Source of the DNA: a virus
DNA: 20,139 nucleotides
Virus record (IMG/VR): IMGVR_UViG_3300048592_000751
Location: 1-20,139 of that record
Strand: one strand, 5' to 3'
In this document: piece after piece, positions 1 through 4,995 of the stretch
Numbering within the stretch: the first letter of the stretch is position 1
Layout of the letters: every line of letters begins with the position of its first letter
The notes under the pieces: model-generated
Told to the model about the DNA's origin: nothing
The model's input: only the letters and a program-made list of their open reading frames with translations
Database searches by the model: none
Translations under genes and position numbers: made by a program

Positions 1-102
1 TGCACCGCAGAACAAGCAATTCACTTCTCCTGTTTCAGTGTTTACTTGGCCGTTGCGTTCTTGTGAACATTCAGGACAGCGGACTTGTATGTCAATCTTC
101 AT
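1..102 (-). CDS. Zinc-ribbon microprotein, 3' end beyond the left edge
   Basis: Reading leftward from the ATG at 102-100, an open frame runs to the window edge, giving 34 residues beginning MKIDIQVRCPECSQ. Two CxxC pairs (C9/C12 and C29/C32, the second in a CLFCG context) form a zinc-ribbon knuckle typical of small nucleic-acid-binding or structural zinc proteins. The start overlaps the end of the upstream 29-residue gene by 11 bases, so translation is probably coupled in the leftward microprotein operon. The gene is incomplete, so any C-terminal domain and its function are unknown. Confidence 0.6.
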   Translation of the reverse strand, partial: MKIDIQVRCPECSQERNGQVNTETGEVNCLFCGA

Positions 103-181
103 GGCCGAAGTTCACTTTGATGAAGTGGTGGAACAGCACTACCAGACCTGTGATGATGAGATACACGGCGAGACATTTCAT
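92..181 (-). CDS. 29-residue single-pass membrane microprotein
   Basis: A short open frame starts MKCLAVYLIITGLVV and ends FGHED. Residues about 3-20 form one hydrophobic helix, followed by a short charged tail, so it is probably a single-pass inner-membrane peptide. The ATG at 181 shares bases with the TGA of the preceding basic peptide (ATGA overlap), and its own end overlaps the following zinc-ribbon gene. A longer reading from a TTG at 283 would extend back through the Shine-Dalgarno motif of the preceding peptide, so I prefer the short form. Function is unknown; small phage membrane peptides can be holin accessories, superinfection or lysis regulators. Confidence 0.5.
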   Translation of the reverse strand: MKCLAVYLIITGLVVLFHHFIKVNFGHED

Positions 182-252
182 TTGCGTCTCCGATATTTGG
201 TTGGTATGTAGCAGATTCTCCTTTTCCGCGAACGAATCCGTTTGACGAACAC
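178..252 (-). CDS. 24-residue very basic peptide with GTG start
   Basis: The strongest ribosome binding site seen in the left arm, GAGGAGG at 257-263, lies four bases before a GTG at 252. The resulting 24-residue frame (starting MFVKRIRSRKRR) is half lysine plus arginine and ends in an ATGA overlap with the membrane microprotein. The coupling and the ribosome binding site argue that it is translated. A basic peptide of this size could bind nucleic acid or simply couple ribosomes from the structured leader to the next gene. No family is recognised. The Shine-Dalgarno motif sits just after the base of the structured RNA at 269-341, so access to it may be regulated. Confidence 0.4.
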   Translation of the reverse strand: MFVKRIRSRKRRICYIPTKYRRRK

Positions 253-268
253 GTTGCCTCCTCAATGG

Positions 269-341
269 CCGAGATGAAAGCAAGAGTCGTGCCTCTCGGG
301 CATCCTCCCTCTCTTAGAGAACTGGTTAGCTCTCATCTCGG
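269..341 (-). ncRNA. Structured leader RNA (73 nt, leftward)
   Basis: On the - strand, bases 341-329 (CCGAGATGAGAGC) pair with 281-269 (GCTTTCATCTCGG) over 13 positions with a single G-U wobble, closing a 47-base interior. Inside, an AAGAG/CTCTT helix encloses a TGCC-CGAGA-GGCA hairpin, and a TCTCTAAGAGA palindrome gives alternative pairing. The expected transcript start near 350 comes just before it, and the GAGGAGG ribosome binding site comes just after. The 73-base length resembles a tRNA, but there is no T-loop TTCGA and no anticodon arm. A 24-codon ATG frame (336 to 262) also lies inside it and its stop abuts the ribosome binding site, so a leader-peptide arrangement is possible. Confidence 0.5.
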
Positions 342-356
342 ATAACTTTCTACTTA

Positions 357-385
357 ATTATATCAAATCTGTAATGTTTCTTAAA
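357..385 (-). promoter_or_regulatory. Extended -10 promoter for the left-edge microprotein operon
   Basis: On the - strand a perfect TGATATAAT (TGn plus TATAAT at 362-357) follows a poor -35 (TTTAAG, 385-380) at 17 bases. The predicted start is near 350, in the gap after the stop at 403. It would place the structured RNA at 341-269 at the very 5' end of the transcript. Confidence 0.6.
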
Positions 386-402
386 GTGCTACGGCTACCC
401 TT

Positions 403-579
403 CTAGGGGGTTTTGTCGGGTAAATTAAGCGCGTTCCATCCTTCACTTATCACGTAATACTTCTGTGCTTGTGAATTACATTGCGGGCATTTCTCTGGAA
501 TACCCGTACCAAATGTTCCTATTGATATATTCATTTGAAACCCACAAACACATTGAATTGTTTGCATAATGAAGCTCAT
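403..579 (-). CDS. 58-residue zinc-ribbon protein
   Basis: The protein starts MSFIMQTIQCVCGF and carries CxC (C10/C12) and CPQC (C31/C34), a compact zinc ribbon, followed by a short polar C-terminus ending LPDKTP. The start at 579 forms an ATGA overlap with the stop of the upstream membrane microprotein, which decides it over a non-ATG start at 591. It is the last gene before the next promoter in the leftward direction. Role unknown; the zinc ribbon suggests a structural or nucleic-acid-binding microprotein. Confidence 0.6.
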   Translation of the reverse strand: MSFIMQTIQCVCGFQMNISIGTFGTGIPEKCPQCNSQAQKYYVISEGWNALNLPDKTP

Positions 580-674
580 ACCAAATACCAAACCACCACA
601 CCTACTACAGTAATAAAAGTCATAATCGCCATGCCTAATAATTGATATTTAATTTTTTCTTTGTCTTTACTCAT
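576..674 (-). CDS. 32-residue single-pass membrane microprotein
   Basis: The frame begins MSKDKEKIKYQLLG and continues with about 17 hydrophobic residues (AIMTFITVVGVVVWYLV) to the stop. A positively charged N-terminus followed by one helix predicts an N-in single-pass membrane peptide. It overlaps the preceding gene by eight bases and the following one by ATGA, so it fits exactly into the tiled operon. It is too short for most gene callers. No family is recognised; holin-like or membrane regulator are possible roles only by size and topology. Confidence 0.55.
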   Translation of the reverse strand: MSKDKEKIKYQLLGMAIMTFITVVGVVVWYLV

Positions 675-867
675 CTTGGGGATTGTTAGAGAGGGCGCTA
701 CAGTGTGAGCAGAAGCCAGACGTACTTATTAAACACCCCTTAATAATTTCCTCCCTCCCCGCCTTAAAGCCTTCGGAGTAACCTTGTTTATACCCATAGT
801 GTTGAAAGGCATCTGCGATTTTTGCAGCGTTTTTGGGAAGTTTTTTATGTTTGTTCTGTGGGGTCAT
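667..867 (-). CDS. 66-residue hypothetical protein
   Basis: Starting MTPQNKHKKLPKNAAKIAD, this protein has a basic N-terminus, a helical stretch around AFQHYGYKQGYSEGFKAGREE, and a C-terminal CSHC motif that could bind metal with an earlier cysteine. The ATG at 867 overlaps the TGA of the upstream gene (ATGA), whereas the longer frame from 936 would overlap it by 70 bases, so the short start is preferred. The G-Y-x-x-G-x-x-x-G pattern suggests an amphipathic helix. No function assigned. Confidence 0.55.
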   Translation of the reverse strand: MTPQNKHKKLPKNAAKIADAFQHYGYKQGYSEGFKAGREEIIKGCLISTSGFCSHCSALSNNPQDE

Positions 868-1061
868 ACGAATAGATAGTCTTTTATATTTTTTAATGCC
901 ACACGAACGCCAAACTTGGGTAGCACAAACTTCCATATTTGATAAACATTATAAAATGTTGAGCGGCCTGGGTTGAGTTCTAAATAAGTTCCATCCTTAA
1001 TAGATTCCAGTTTTTCAACGAGTATATGAGCGTCTTTTATATTTTCTTCAGTAAAAATCAT
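864..1061 (-). CDS. 65-residue hypothetical protein
   Basis: The protein begins MIFTEENIKDAHILVEKLES and is a small mixed alpha/beta, mildly acidic-to-neutral protein with no motif I recognise. Both ends are in ATGA overlaps with neighbours (stop of the 68-residue gene upstream and start of the 66-residue gene downstream), which supports a real, translationally coupled gene. No Shine-Dalgarno motif is visible ahead of it. Confidence 0.6.
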   Translation of the reverse strand: MIFTEENIKDAHILVEKLESIKDGTYLELNPGRSTFYNVYQIWKFVLPKFGVRVALKNIKDYLFV

Positions 1062-1264
1062 TTATTTAATTCGTTTAAGCGGTCAAACTCTTCTATGATT
1101 GCGTCTACTAACTTAACCTCTGTTACTTTCTTTTTTACTTCTTTGAGGGTGTAGATGGCGACAGTATCTGATATTTTACCAGTATCTTCAACCGCAAAAA
1201 AAGCGGAACACCCAAACCTTTCCATATCTTCGTCTCCTACATAAATTGTCTTAGGGAAGTCCAT
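1058..1264 (-). CDS. 68-residue hypothetical protein
   Basis: Translation from the ATG at 1264 gives MDFPKTIYVGDEDMERF..., a small protein with a beta-rich N-half (TIYVG, FFAVED, VAIYTL) and an acidic amphipathic C-terminal helix (KLVDAIIEEFDRLNEL). A longer frame from 1306 would overlap the upstream gene by 37 bases; the short start leaves a five-base gap after its TAA and is preferred. The TGA stop overlaps the next ATG. No family recognised. Confidence 0.6.
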   Translation of the reverse strand: MDFPKTIYVGDEDMERFGCSAFFAVEDTGKISDTVAIYTLKEVKKKVTEVKLVDAIIEEFDRLNELNK

Positions 1265-1269
1265 GTTAG

Positions 1270-1626
1270 TTAAGTTATTTCTTTTGGTAAATTTTGTAGT
1301 GTGCAACCCATCATTGTAAGATGACCCTTATTATCCCGTGATTGAAGAATTATTAATGGGGTTGGAAAATTTATAACTTTATCAACAATCAACGCGTCTA
1401 CGTCATTTAAAACAGTGAAGCGTTCATTGCTATTGATAATCTTCTTTAATTCTTCAAGATGTTTTTCAATATCAATTCTCCTACGTTCAATTTGGTAGAG
1501 AGCATCTTCAGCTTTTTTAAATTCAAGGCTCGTGAGATACAGCTCTCCTAAAGAATTTTCGTCTTCTGTTTCTTTAAAAAGAGAAACCTCTTTATCTAAT
1601 GTTTTAATGATTTCTAGTTTAGTCAT
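1270..1626 (-). CDS. 118-residue coiled-coil protein
   Basis: From the ATG at 1626 the protein reads MTKLEIIKTLDKEVSLF... The start is decided by a Shine-Dalgarno AAGGAG about eight bases upstream; the longer frame to 1749 would lie inside the preceding gene. Residues about 25-70 are rich in E, K, R and L (for example LEFKKAEDALYQIERRRIDI) and should form a long helix or coiled coil. The C-terminal third (LIVDKVINFPTPLIIL, HLTMMGCTLQ) is beta-like. No family recognised. It follows the cohesin-like gene by one base and probably shares its transcript. Confidence 0.65.
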   Translation of the reverse strand: MTKLEIIKTLDKEVSLFKETEDENSLGELYLTSLEFKKAEDALYQIERRRIDIEKHLEELKKIINSNERFTVLNDVDALIVDKVINFPTPLIILQSRDNKGHLTMMGCTLQNLPKEIT

Positions 1627-1627
1627 G

Positions 1628-2176
1628 TTACTTACTCCTTTTGATTGGAGAATCAGTGATAACGAGTGTAAGGTCACGGACACTGTTGAGAGCATCAACA
1701 CCTTGATAGGCAACATTGGTATCATCAGAGGCGTTTGGGGTGAAAACAAATTTAATAGTCGTAGTACCGTTCGCGATAGGAGTGAAGTTTACTGTTGAAA
1801 GTTTCTTAAGACCCGTTACAGGTTCTTCATCAGGCATAAGGATAGGAGAAAAACCAAAGATGGTGCTGGTGCCATTTACAACAGGACGGATGGGCAGGGT
1901 TAATGTGAACACAGATTCATGCACGACATCTCCTAATTCAAGTATTGAATTATCATATTCGATTTTAATATCAGCTCCAGAAGGAGTTACTATATCCGCA
2001 AGATTAAGCACCACCGATACAGGAATGGTTTCTCCGATTGCATATTGTTTATTACCACTTACAAGGGAAAGGGTTGTTTCAGTCACCGGCGGTTGCTGTA
2101 CTTGAAAAAAGGTCACGCCTGCGATAGTGACAAGGACGGTTGTTGCGATAAGAATGTTTCGTAATGTAATACTCAT
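1628..2176 (-). CDS. Membrane-anchored cohesin-like surface protein
   Basis: The 182-residue protein has a short basic start (MSITLRN), a hydrophobic helix at residues 8-25 (signal anchor or signal peptide) and then a beta-sandwich-like ectodomain. The order of elements matches the cohesin fold: a strand pair around YAIGETIPVSVVLNL, the hallmark IKIEYDNSILELGDV near residues 70-85, and a late LKKLSTVNFTPIANGTTTIKF strand pair. Cohesin domains normally bind dockerins or occur in surface-attached proteins, so this protein is probably displayed outside the cytoplasmic membrane. A moderate ribosome binding site (AAGAGAAAA) precedes the ATG. Family level is inferred by eye. It is unlike a virion protein because it is encoded among leftward small genes; host-surface modification or superinfection exclusion is possible. 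Confidence 0.55.
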   Translation of the reverse strand: MSITLRNILIATTVLVTIAGVTFFQVQQPPVTETTLSLVSGNKQYAIGETIPVSVVLNLADIVTPSGADIKIEYDNSILELGDVVHESVFTLTLPIRPVVNGTSTIFGFSPILMPDEEPVTGLKKLSTVNFTPIANGTTTIKFVFTPNASDDTNVAYQGVDALNSVRDLTLVITDSPIKRSK

Positions 2177-2177
2177 A

Positions 2178-2324
2178 TTATTTTCTCTTAGCTAGTTCTT
2201 TTAATCTACGTTGTGATTCACGATTCATCCATGCGATTGAGTTGAAAGGTGTTACCTTATTATCGCGCTCACGTTTACTGAGCATCTTAAGCGCCATTGT
2301 TTTCTTTGGGGTTCTGTTTTTCAT
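2178..2324 (-). CDS. 48-residue very basic protein
   Basis: The frame starts MKNRTPKKTMALKML, contains KRERDNKV and ends RRLKELAKRK, with roughly a third lysine and arginine and predicted helix. The ATG at 2324 overlaps the TGA of the sigma-region-4 gene (ATGA), so the two proteins should be made together. This pairing raises the possibility that it is a partner or nucleic-acid-binding helper of the sigma-like protein, but that is inference. No family recognised. Confidence 0.55.
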   Translation of the reverse strand: MKNRTPKKTMALKMLSKRERDNKVTPFNSIAWMNRESQRRLKELAKRK

Positions 2325-2662
2325 GTTGATAAATTATAAATAGCCTCACCGCAAAAATCTTGCCATCTATCGCGTTTTGCGTTCAGTAGAAGTTTAAAAA
2401 TTGCCTTTGCTTCAATTTGACGAATACGTTCACGTGTTACACCAATCATTTTTCCCATTTCCTCAAGAAGAAGACCGTTTTTATATCTCCCCATAAGAAT
2501 ACGCATTTCATTCGATGTAAATTCAGAAGTAAGAGAGTTTTCCGGCTCAGGCTTCTTTTTGTATGAAATATAAGCTATATCAATAAGACTAACTATATAT
2601 AGTTCATATAATCTTTTCGCCTCTTTCTCTATTTCTTTTTTAGGAATATTAATTTTTACCAT
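2321..2662 (-). CDS. Sigma-70 region 4-only protein
   Basis: This 113-residue protein has a helical N-terminal 40 residues of unknown kind, then a clear sigma-70 region 4 at about 44-92. Helix 1 (LTSEFTSNEMRIL) and the EEMGKMIGV turn lead into VTRERIRQIEAKA (75-87), essentially the -35 recognition helix of primary sigma factors; the Arg, Glu, Arg and Gln that contact the -35 element (R77, E78, R81, Q82) are all kept. Regions 1-3, needed for -10 recognition and core clamp binding, are absent. It could contact RNA polymerase beta-flap and -35 DNA, acting as a transcription activator, sigma appropriator or repressor. The gene lies in an ATG-dense operon with no Shine-Dalgarno motif. Confidence 0.8.
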   Translation of the reverse strand: MVKINIPKKEIEKEAKRLYELYIVSLIDIAYISYKKKPEPENSLTSEFTSNEMRILMGRYKNGLLLEEMGKMIGVTRERIRQIEAKAIFKLLLNAKRDRWQDFCGEAIYNLST

Positions 2663-2663
2663 A

Positions 2664-2855
2664 TTAGCGTAGAGCTAAGATTGCTAAAGTTACGAAGACC
2701 ATCATGCCACTACCGAGGAAGGTAATAAAAAGAGGAAGTGAAATCCATGAGTGCCACAGGCGACGGTGCCACTTTCTATCATCCACGCGCATCAAGAGCA
2801 TGATAGTGAGGAAGGTGAAGAAGCTTTGCCAGAATAAGATTTGTATTGAGTTCAT
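2664..2855 (-). CDS. Small two-helix membrane protein
   Basis: The 63-residue protein begins MNSIQILFWQSFFTFLTIM, with one hydrophobic helix at about 5-22, a charged hydrophilic loop (RVDDRKWHRRLW), and a second helix at about 38-62. Two transmembrane helices joined by a basic loop predict a hairpin with both ends on the same side, a class II holin-like topology. Its context (between an RHH regulator and a sigma-like gene, without an endolysin nearby) does not confirm a lysis role. A TATAAT overlaps the start codon, formed from the upstream stop. Confidence 0.55.
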   Translation of the reverse strand: MNSIQILFWQSFFTFLTIMLLMRVDDRKWHRRLWHSWISLPLFITFLGSGMMVFVTLAILALR

Positions 2856-3307
2856 TATAGTTTTTCAGTTATATCGTAGGTCGCATTACCCTCCTTATAG
2901 ATTTCCATTACGGTCTTGCGGTCAGGGTAATACTGGTTGCGTACCAGCGCATCCGTGAGCATTGAGTAGGGCACTTCTTTCTTTGTTCTGTTCTTGCGCA
3001 CATAGGTCCAATACTTCACATACTTTCGACCAGCTCGTTCAAATACTTCTCCTTCAAGAAGTTCAACGATTTTATTTGCTTCACGTTCTTCGTCAGTTGG
3101 TTGTTCAGGTTCATCAATAAGAGAGGGGCGACGCTTTCCTTGGGCGTATGCGGGGAAAGTTTGTTTGTGCGCCCTACGAATAGCGTCATACACCGCCTGT
3201 GGACGTGAATTAAATCCCCCCTCTTCAACAAGCTCATCTATCATTAATGAGAGCGTCTCGTTTAGGGCGAGGAGCATTTTTCTTGATTTACTTTTTTGTT
3301 TTTCCAT
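2855..3307 (-). CDS. Ribbon-helix-helix-like DNA-binding protein (long paralogue)
   Basis: The 150-residue protein starts MEKQKSKSRKMLLALNETLS. Residues 10-50 fit a ribbon-helix-helix (Arc/CopG-like) fold: a short strand (MLLALNE), a helix (LSLMIDELVEEG), a turn with FNSRPQ, and a second helix (AVYDAIRRAHKQ). RHH proteins dimerise and insert the strand into the major groove, usually as autoregulators. The C-terminal 90 residues (ANKIVELLEGEVFERAG, YVKYWTYVRKN) are a separate module of unknown fold. The gene overlaps the shorter paralogue upstream by 20 bases, and the two N-terminal segments align without large gaps, including a shared MIDE. Confidence 0.6.
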   Translation of the reverse strand: MEKQKSKSRKMLLALNETLSLMIDELVEEGGFNSRPQAVYDAIRRAHKQTFPAYAQGKRRPSLIDEPEQPTDEEREANKIVELLEGEVFERAGRKYVKYWTYVRKNRTKKEVPYSMLTDALVRNQYYPDRKTVMEIYKEGNATYDITEKL

Positions 3308-3470
3308 TGTTGTTAAATGTTTTAGCGTGTAATTCTCTCACACCCTGATACAACACCTCGATGATGGTGCGGTATGTGGTGTGTGCAATTATCTCATCTA
3401 TCATCGCGCGGATTCCCTTGGTCATACGCATTTGATAAATGGACGAGCTGTCTTTTTTCTTTTGATTCAT
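3288..3470 (-). CDS. Ribbon-helix-helix-like protein (short paralogue)
   Basis: The 60-residue protein starts MNQKKKDSSSIYQMRMTKG. It has the same layout as the N-terminus of the following gene: a strand (SIYQMRMT), a helix (IRAMIDEIIAH) and a second helix (IIEVLYQGVRELHAKTF). Aligning the MIDE motifs places the two starts within one residue of each other, supporting the ATG at 3470 even though it overlaps the upstream 95-residue gene by 77 bases. Likely a small DNA-binding dimer, perhaps competing or heterodimerising with its paralogue. Confidence 0.55.
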   Translation of the reverse strand: MNQKKKDSSSIYQMRMTKGIRAMIDEIIAHTTYRTIIEVLYQGVRELHAKTFNNNGKTKK

Positions 3471-3681
3471 GTGCTATTGGTTTAAAGTTACTAAGCGTCT
3501 GTTCCATAGCACGCACACTCGCACGGATGCGGGCGAGATACTCGCTCATACGCTTAATCTCTGCCTTCGTCATGCGATAGTGCGCGCCTTCCCACAATGC
3601 GATAAATTGTGGTGGTATGTTTTCAAGAGTGCGCGCGCTGACATCCAAATCACCCCAGAAAATAATTTTACTATATTCCAT
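3394..3681 (-). CDS. 95-residue hypothetical protein with leaderless start
   Basis: The protein starts MEYSKIIFWGDLDVSARTL, contains a helical middle (MTKAEIKRMSEYLARIRASV) and ends in a charged tail DQGNPRDDR. The start is decided by a promoter immediately upstream whose predicted transcript begins within about three bases of the ATG. Its last 26 codons overlap the next gene in another frame. No family recognised. It is the first gene of the leftward block that carries the RHH, sigma-like and cohesin-like genes, so it may be expressed most strongly. Confidence 0.6.
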   Translation of the reverse strand: MEYSKIIFWGDLDVSARTLENIPPQFIALWEGAHYRMTKAEIKRMSEYLARIRASVRAMEQTLSNFKPIAHESKEKRQLVHLSNAYDQGNPRDDR

Positions 3682-3690
3682 ACATTTATT

Positions 3691-3719
3691 ATGTTATATC
3701 TTATATAATACGTTGTCAA
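3691..3719 (-). promoter_or_regulatory. Leaderless promoter for the RHH/sigma/cohesin block
   Basis: On the - strand a perfect TTGACA (3719-3714) is followed at 17 bases by TAACAT (3696-3691, four of six consensus). The predicted start near 3684 is only about three bases before the ATG at 3681, so the mRNA should be nearly leaderless. Confidence 0.65.
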
Positions 3720-3734
3720 TGTGGTTGGGGATAA

Positions 3735-4109
3735 CTAATAAGCTCCCTTTTTAGCATTTTCACTCATAGAAATTATCTGAATGTTATCAATCGTGTAATC
3801 TTTTTTATTGTCTATCCTATCAACAGAAGGTGAAAACTTCTTTAACCAACCACTCTTTTTCCATCTGTAAAAATGTTTTTTATAGTGTGTGTTTCCCTTA
3901 AGGAATAGCAGGAAATCCTCAAAAGAAAAGAGTAGTTCTCTGTGTTTATAATTAGGGTGGTAATCAACCCTCGTTTTAATATTCTTATACAGACTTACTT
4001 TCTTTCCCCCAAAACTCCTGTTTCTTTCTCGACGATACACTGCTTGTTGGGCTAATATTTTAGAATTATTTTTTTGATAATATCTTCTTATGTGTTTGTT
4101 TTTTATCAT
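3735..4109 (-). CDS. HNH-type endonuclease (free-standing, homing-like)
   Basis: The 124-residue protein has a lysine/arginine-rich, tyrosine-rich N-terminus (KHIRRYYQKNN, VYRRERNRSFGG) and a C-terminal nuclease motif: SPSVDRID (93-100), N109 within YTIDNIQIIS, and a final N118 in SENAKKG. This S-x-D-R-I-D / D-N-I-Q / E-N-x-K-K-G arrangement is common in phage HNH endonucleases that nick or cut DNA and spread by homing. It lies alone between the terminator of one operon and the promoter of the next, with its own promoter and a base composition richer in A and T than neighbours, all consistent with insertion as a mobile gene. The first cysteine pair of classic HNH proteins is absent. Confidence 0.75.
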   Translation of the reverse strand: MIKNKHIRRYYQKNNSKILAQQAVYRRERNRSFGGKKVSLYKNIKTRVDYHPNYKHRELLFSFEDFLLFLKGNTHYKKHFYRWKKSGWLKKFSPSVDRIDNKKDYTIDNIQIISMSENAKKGAY

Positions 4110-4115
4110 GTATTT

Positions 4116-4121
4116 AGTATA
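4116..4121 (-). promoter_or_regulatory. Leaderless -10 for the HNH gene
   Basis: TATACT (4121-4116, - strand) lies six bases before the ATG at 4109, which places the transcript start at the A of the start codon. The -35 at 17 bases is poor (TTACGA). The element sits downstream of the terminator at 4201-4231, so the gene needs its own promoter. Confidence 0.5.
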
Positions 4122-4200
4122 GCCCCTTATATACTTTTTCGTAAGCCCTTATGTGAGTCCGCGAGAGGGTGGGTGGTGATGATTTTATTTTTCACCAAAC

Positions 4201-4231
4201 AAAAAACCGAACATCCCTAGTAAATGTTCGG
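4201..4231 (-). terminator. Rho-independent terminator of the right-hand leftward operon
   Basis: On the - strand, an eight-base stem CCGAACAT/ATGTTCGG (4231-4224 with 4214-4207) with a nine-base loop is followed by six T residues (4206-4201). It ends transcription from the 6494-4280 gene block. Confidence 0.85.
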
Positions 4232-4237
4232 CTTTCT

Positions 4238-4270
4238 GCTGTGCGCTGTGCTTACGCTGTGCGCTGTGCT
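4238..4270. repeat. Tandem direct repeat GCTGTGCGCTGTGCT x2
   Basis: Two identical 15-base copies (4238-4252 and 4256-4270) with an 18-base period lie between the stop codon at 4280 and the terminator hairpin. Each copy is itself made of two GCTGTGC-type halves. It may be a protein-binding site, or a slippage product in the 3' untranslated region. Confidence 0.7.
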
Positions 4271-4279
4271 TTTTGCCTG

Positions 4280-4573
4280 TTAGTTTATGTGATAACCACA
4301 GTATTTGCATTGTATAGTGGGATAGTCTGTTTGCCGTCCCCCACACTTTTTGCATAAAGTTTCATATTCCTCATTTGGTTGGTTGCGCCACTCCCTTGTG
4401 GTAACGAGTGCGCCCATTGTGGGCTTTTCAAAATCACCCACGTTACACCACTCTATAATTACGCTGTAGGCTTTTTGGTTGCCATCGTAGACTGTAGCCG
4501 TAATAGTTGCGTTATCGCTTATAGAGACTACTTTTCCCTTGCTGTTTTCTAATGTTGCGTGGAGTTTTGCCAT
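4280..4573 (-). CDS. 97-residue protein with C-terminal zinc ribbon
   Basis: The ATG at 4573 (MAKLHATLENSKGKVVSIS) begins four bases after the upstream stop region; a longer frame from 4618 would overlap that gene by 41 bases. The N-terminal 60 residues are beta-rich (KVVSISDNATITATVYDG, KAYSVIIEW), a small barrel-like pattern, and the C-terminus carries CKKCGG (C74/C77) and CKYCGY (C89/C92), a clear zinc ribbon. It is the last gene before the terminator. A role in binding nucleic acid or protein is likely only from the zinc ribbon; no family is recognised. Confidence 0.65.
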   Translation of the reverse strand: MAKLHATLENSKGKVVSISDNATITATVYDGNQKAYSVIIEWCNVGDFEKPTMGALVTTREWRNQPNEEYETLCKKCGGRQTDYPTIQCKYCGYHIN

Positions 4574-4577
4574 AAGC

Positions 4578-4901
4578 CTATTTATCGAACATATAGTCGT
4601 GTAATTCCGACCTGTCATTCTCGCGCAATAAGTATGCGATAATCTCCTCTCTACTTTCTGCGGGCGTATCCGTAAAGTTGTAGTAAAAATGCACAGGGAT
4701 TTTGTTGTTGTAGGCGTACGTTATAACCTGAAAAGGATTTTTAAACGCACTCCTATCGTCATCCCAATACATCTCATACGCCTTCACAAATTGTGGGTAC
4801 TTCTTCCGAAAAGCATCCGTAAAGTTGTACGCCTTTACACAGTCGCCCCATTTTAGGTGTATATAATTATCTTCACTCCCATAGTAGTTTATTTTTTTCA
4901 T
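4578..4901 (-). CDS. 107-residue hypothetical protein
   Basis: The protein starts MKKINYYGSEDNYIHLKWGD, is strikingly rich in tyrosine, phenylalanine and aspartate, and mixes short strands with helices (TDAFRKKYPQFVKAYEMYW, SREEIIAYLLREN). It has no membrane segment or metal motif. Its last codons and stop read TTCGATAAATAG, so the end carries a GATAAA seven bases before the next ATG. A 94-base non-coding gap with a hairpin separates it from the gene upstream. No family recognised. Confidence 0.65.
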   Translation of the reverse strand: MKKINYYGSEDNYIHLKWGDCVKAYNFTDAFRKKYPQFVKAYEMYWDDDRSAFKNPFQVITYAYNNKIPVHFYYNFTDTPAESREEIIAYLLRENDRSELHDYMFDK

Positions 4902-4959
4902 TGTTTTCTTATTTAATTGTTAAAGAACGCGACACACTAGGAATAGCGCGCCCTGTGAT

Positions 4960-4983
4960 GCTCGCCTTAAAAGAAAGGCGGGC
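4960..4983. other. Stem-loop in the 94-base gap between small genes
   Basis: GCTCGCCTT (4960-4968) pairs with AAGGCGGGC (4975-4983) over nine positions with one wobble and a six-base loop. There is no T-run on either side, so it does not look like a terminator. It may stabilise or process the leftward mRNA ahead of the gene starting at 4901. Confidence 0.5.
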
Positions 4984-4995
4984 ACGAAGGGGGCG

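Noticed and set aside
269-341. tRNA gene at the left edge
   Set aside because: The length and end-pairing fit, but neither strand shows a TTCGA T-loop, a proper anticodon arm or a D-arm in the right place.
4920-4985. A 21-codon GTG frame on the - strand in the 4902-4995 gap
   Set aside because: No ribosome binding site and arginine/leucine-rich composition from a GC-rich hairpin; nothing supports translation.
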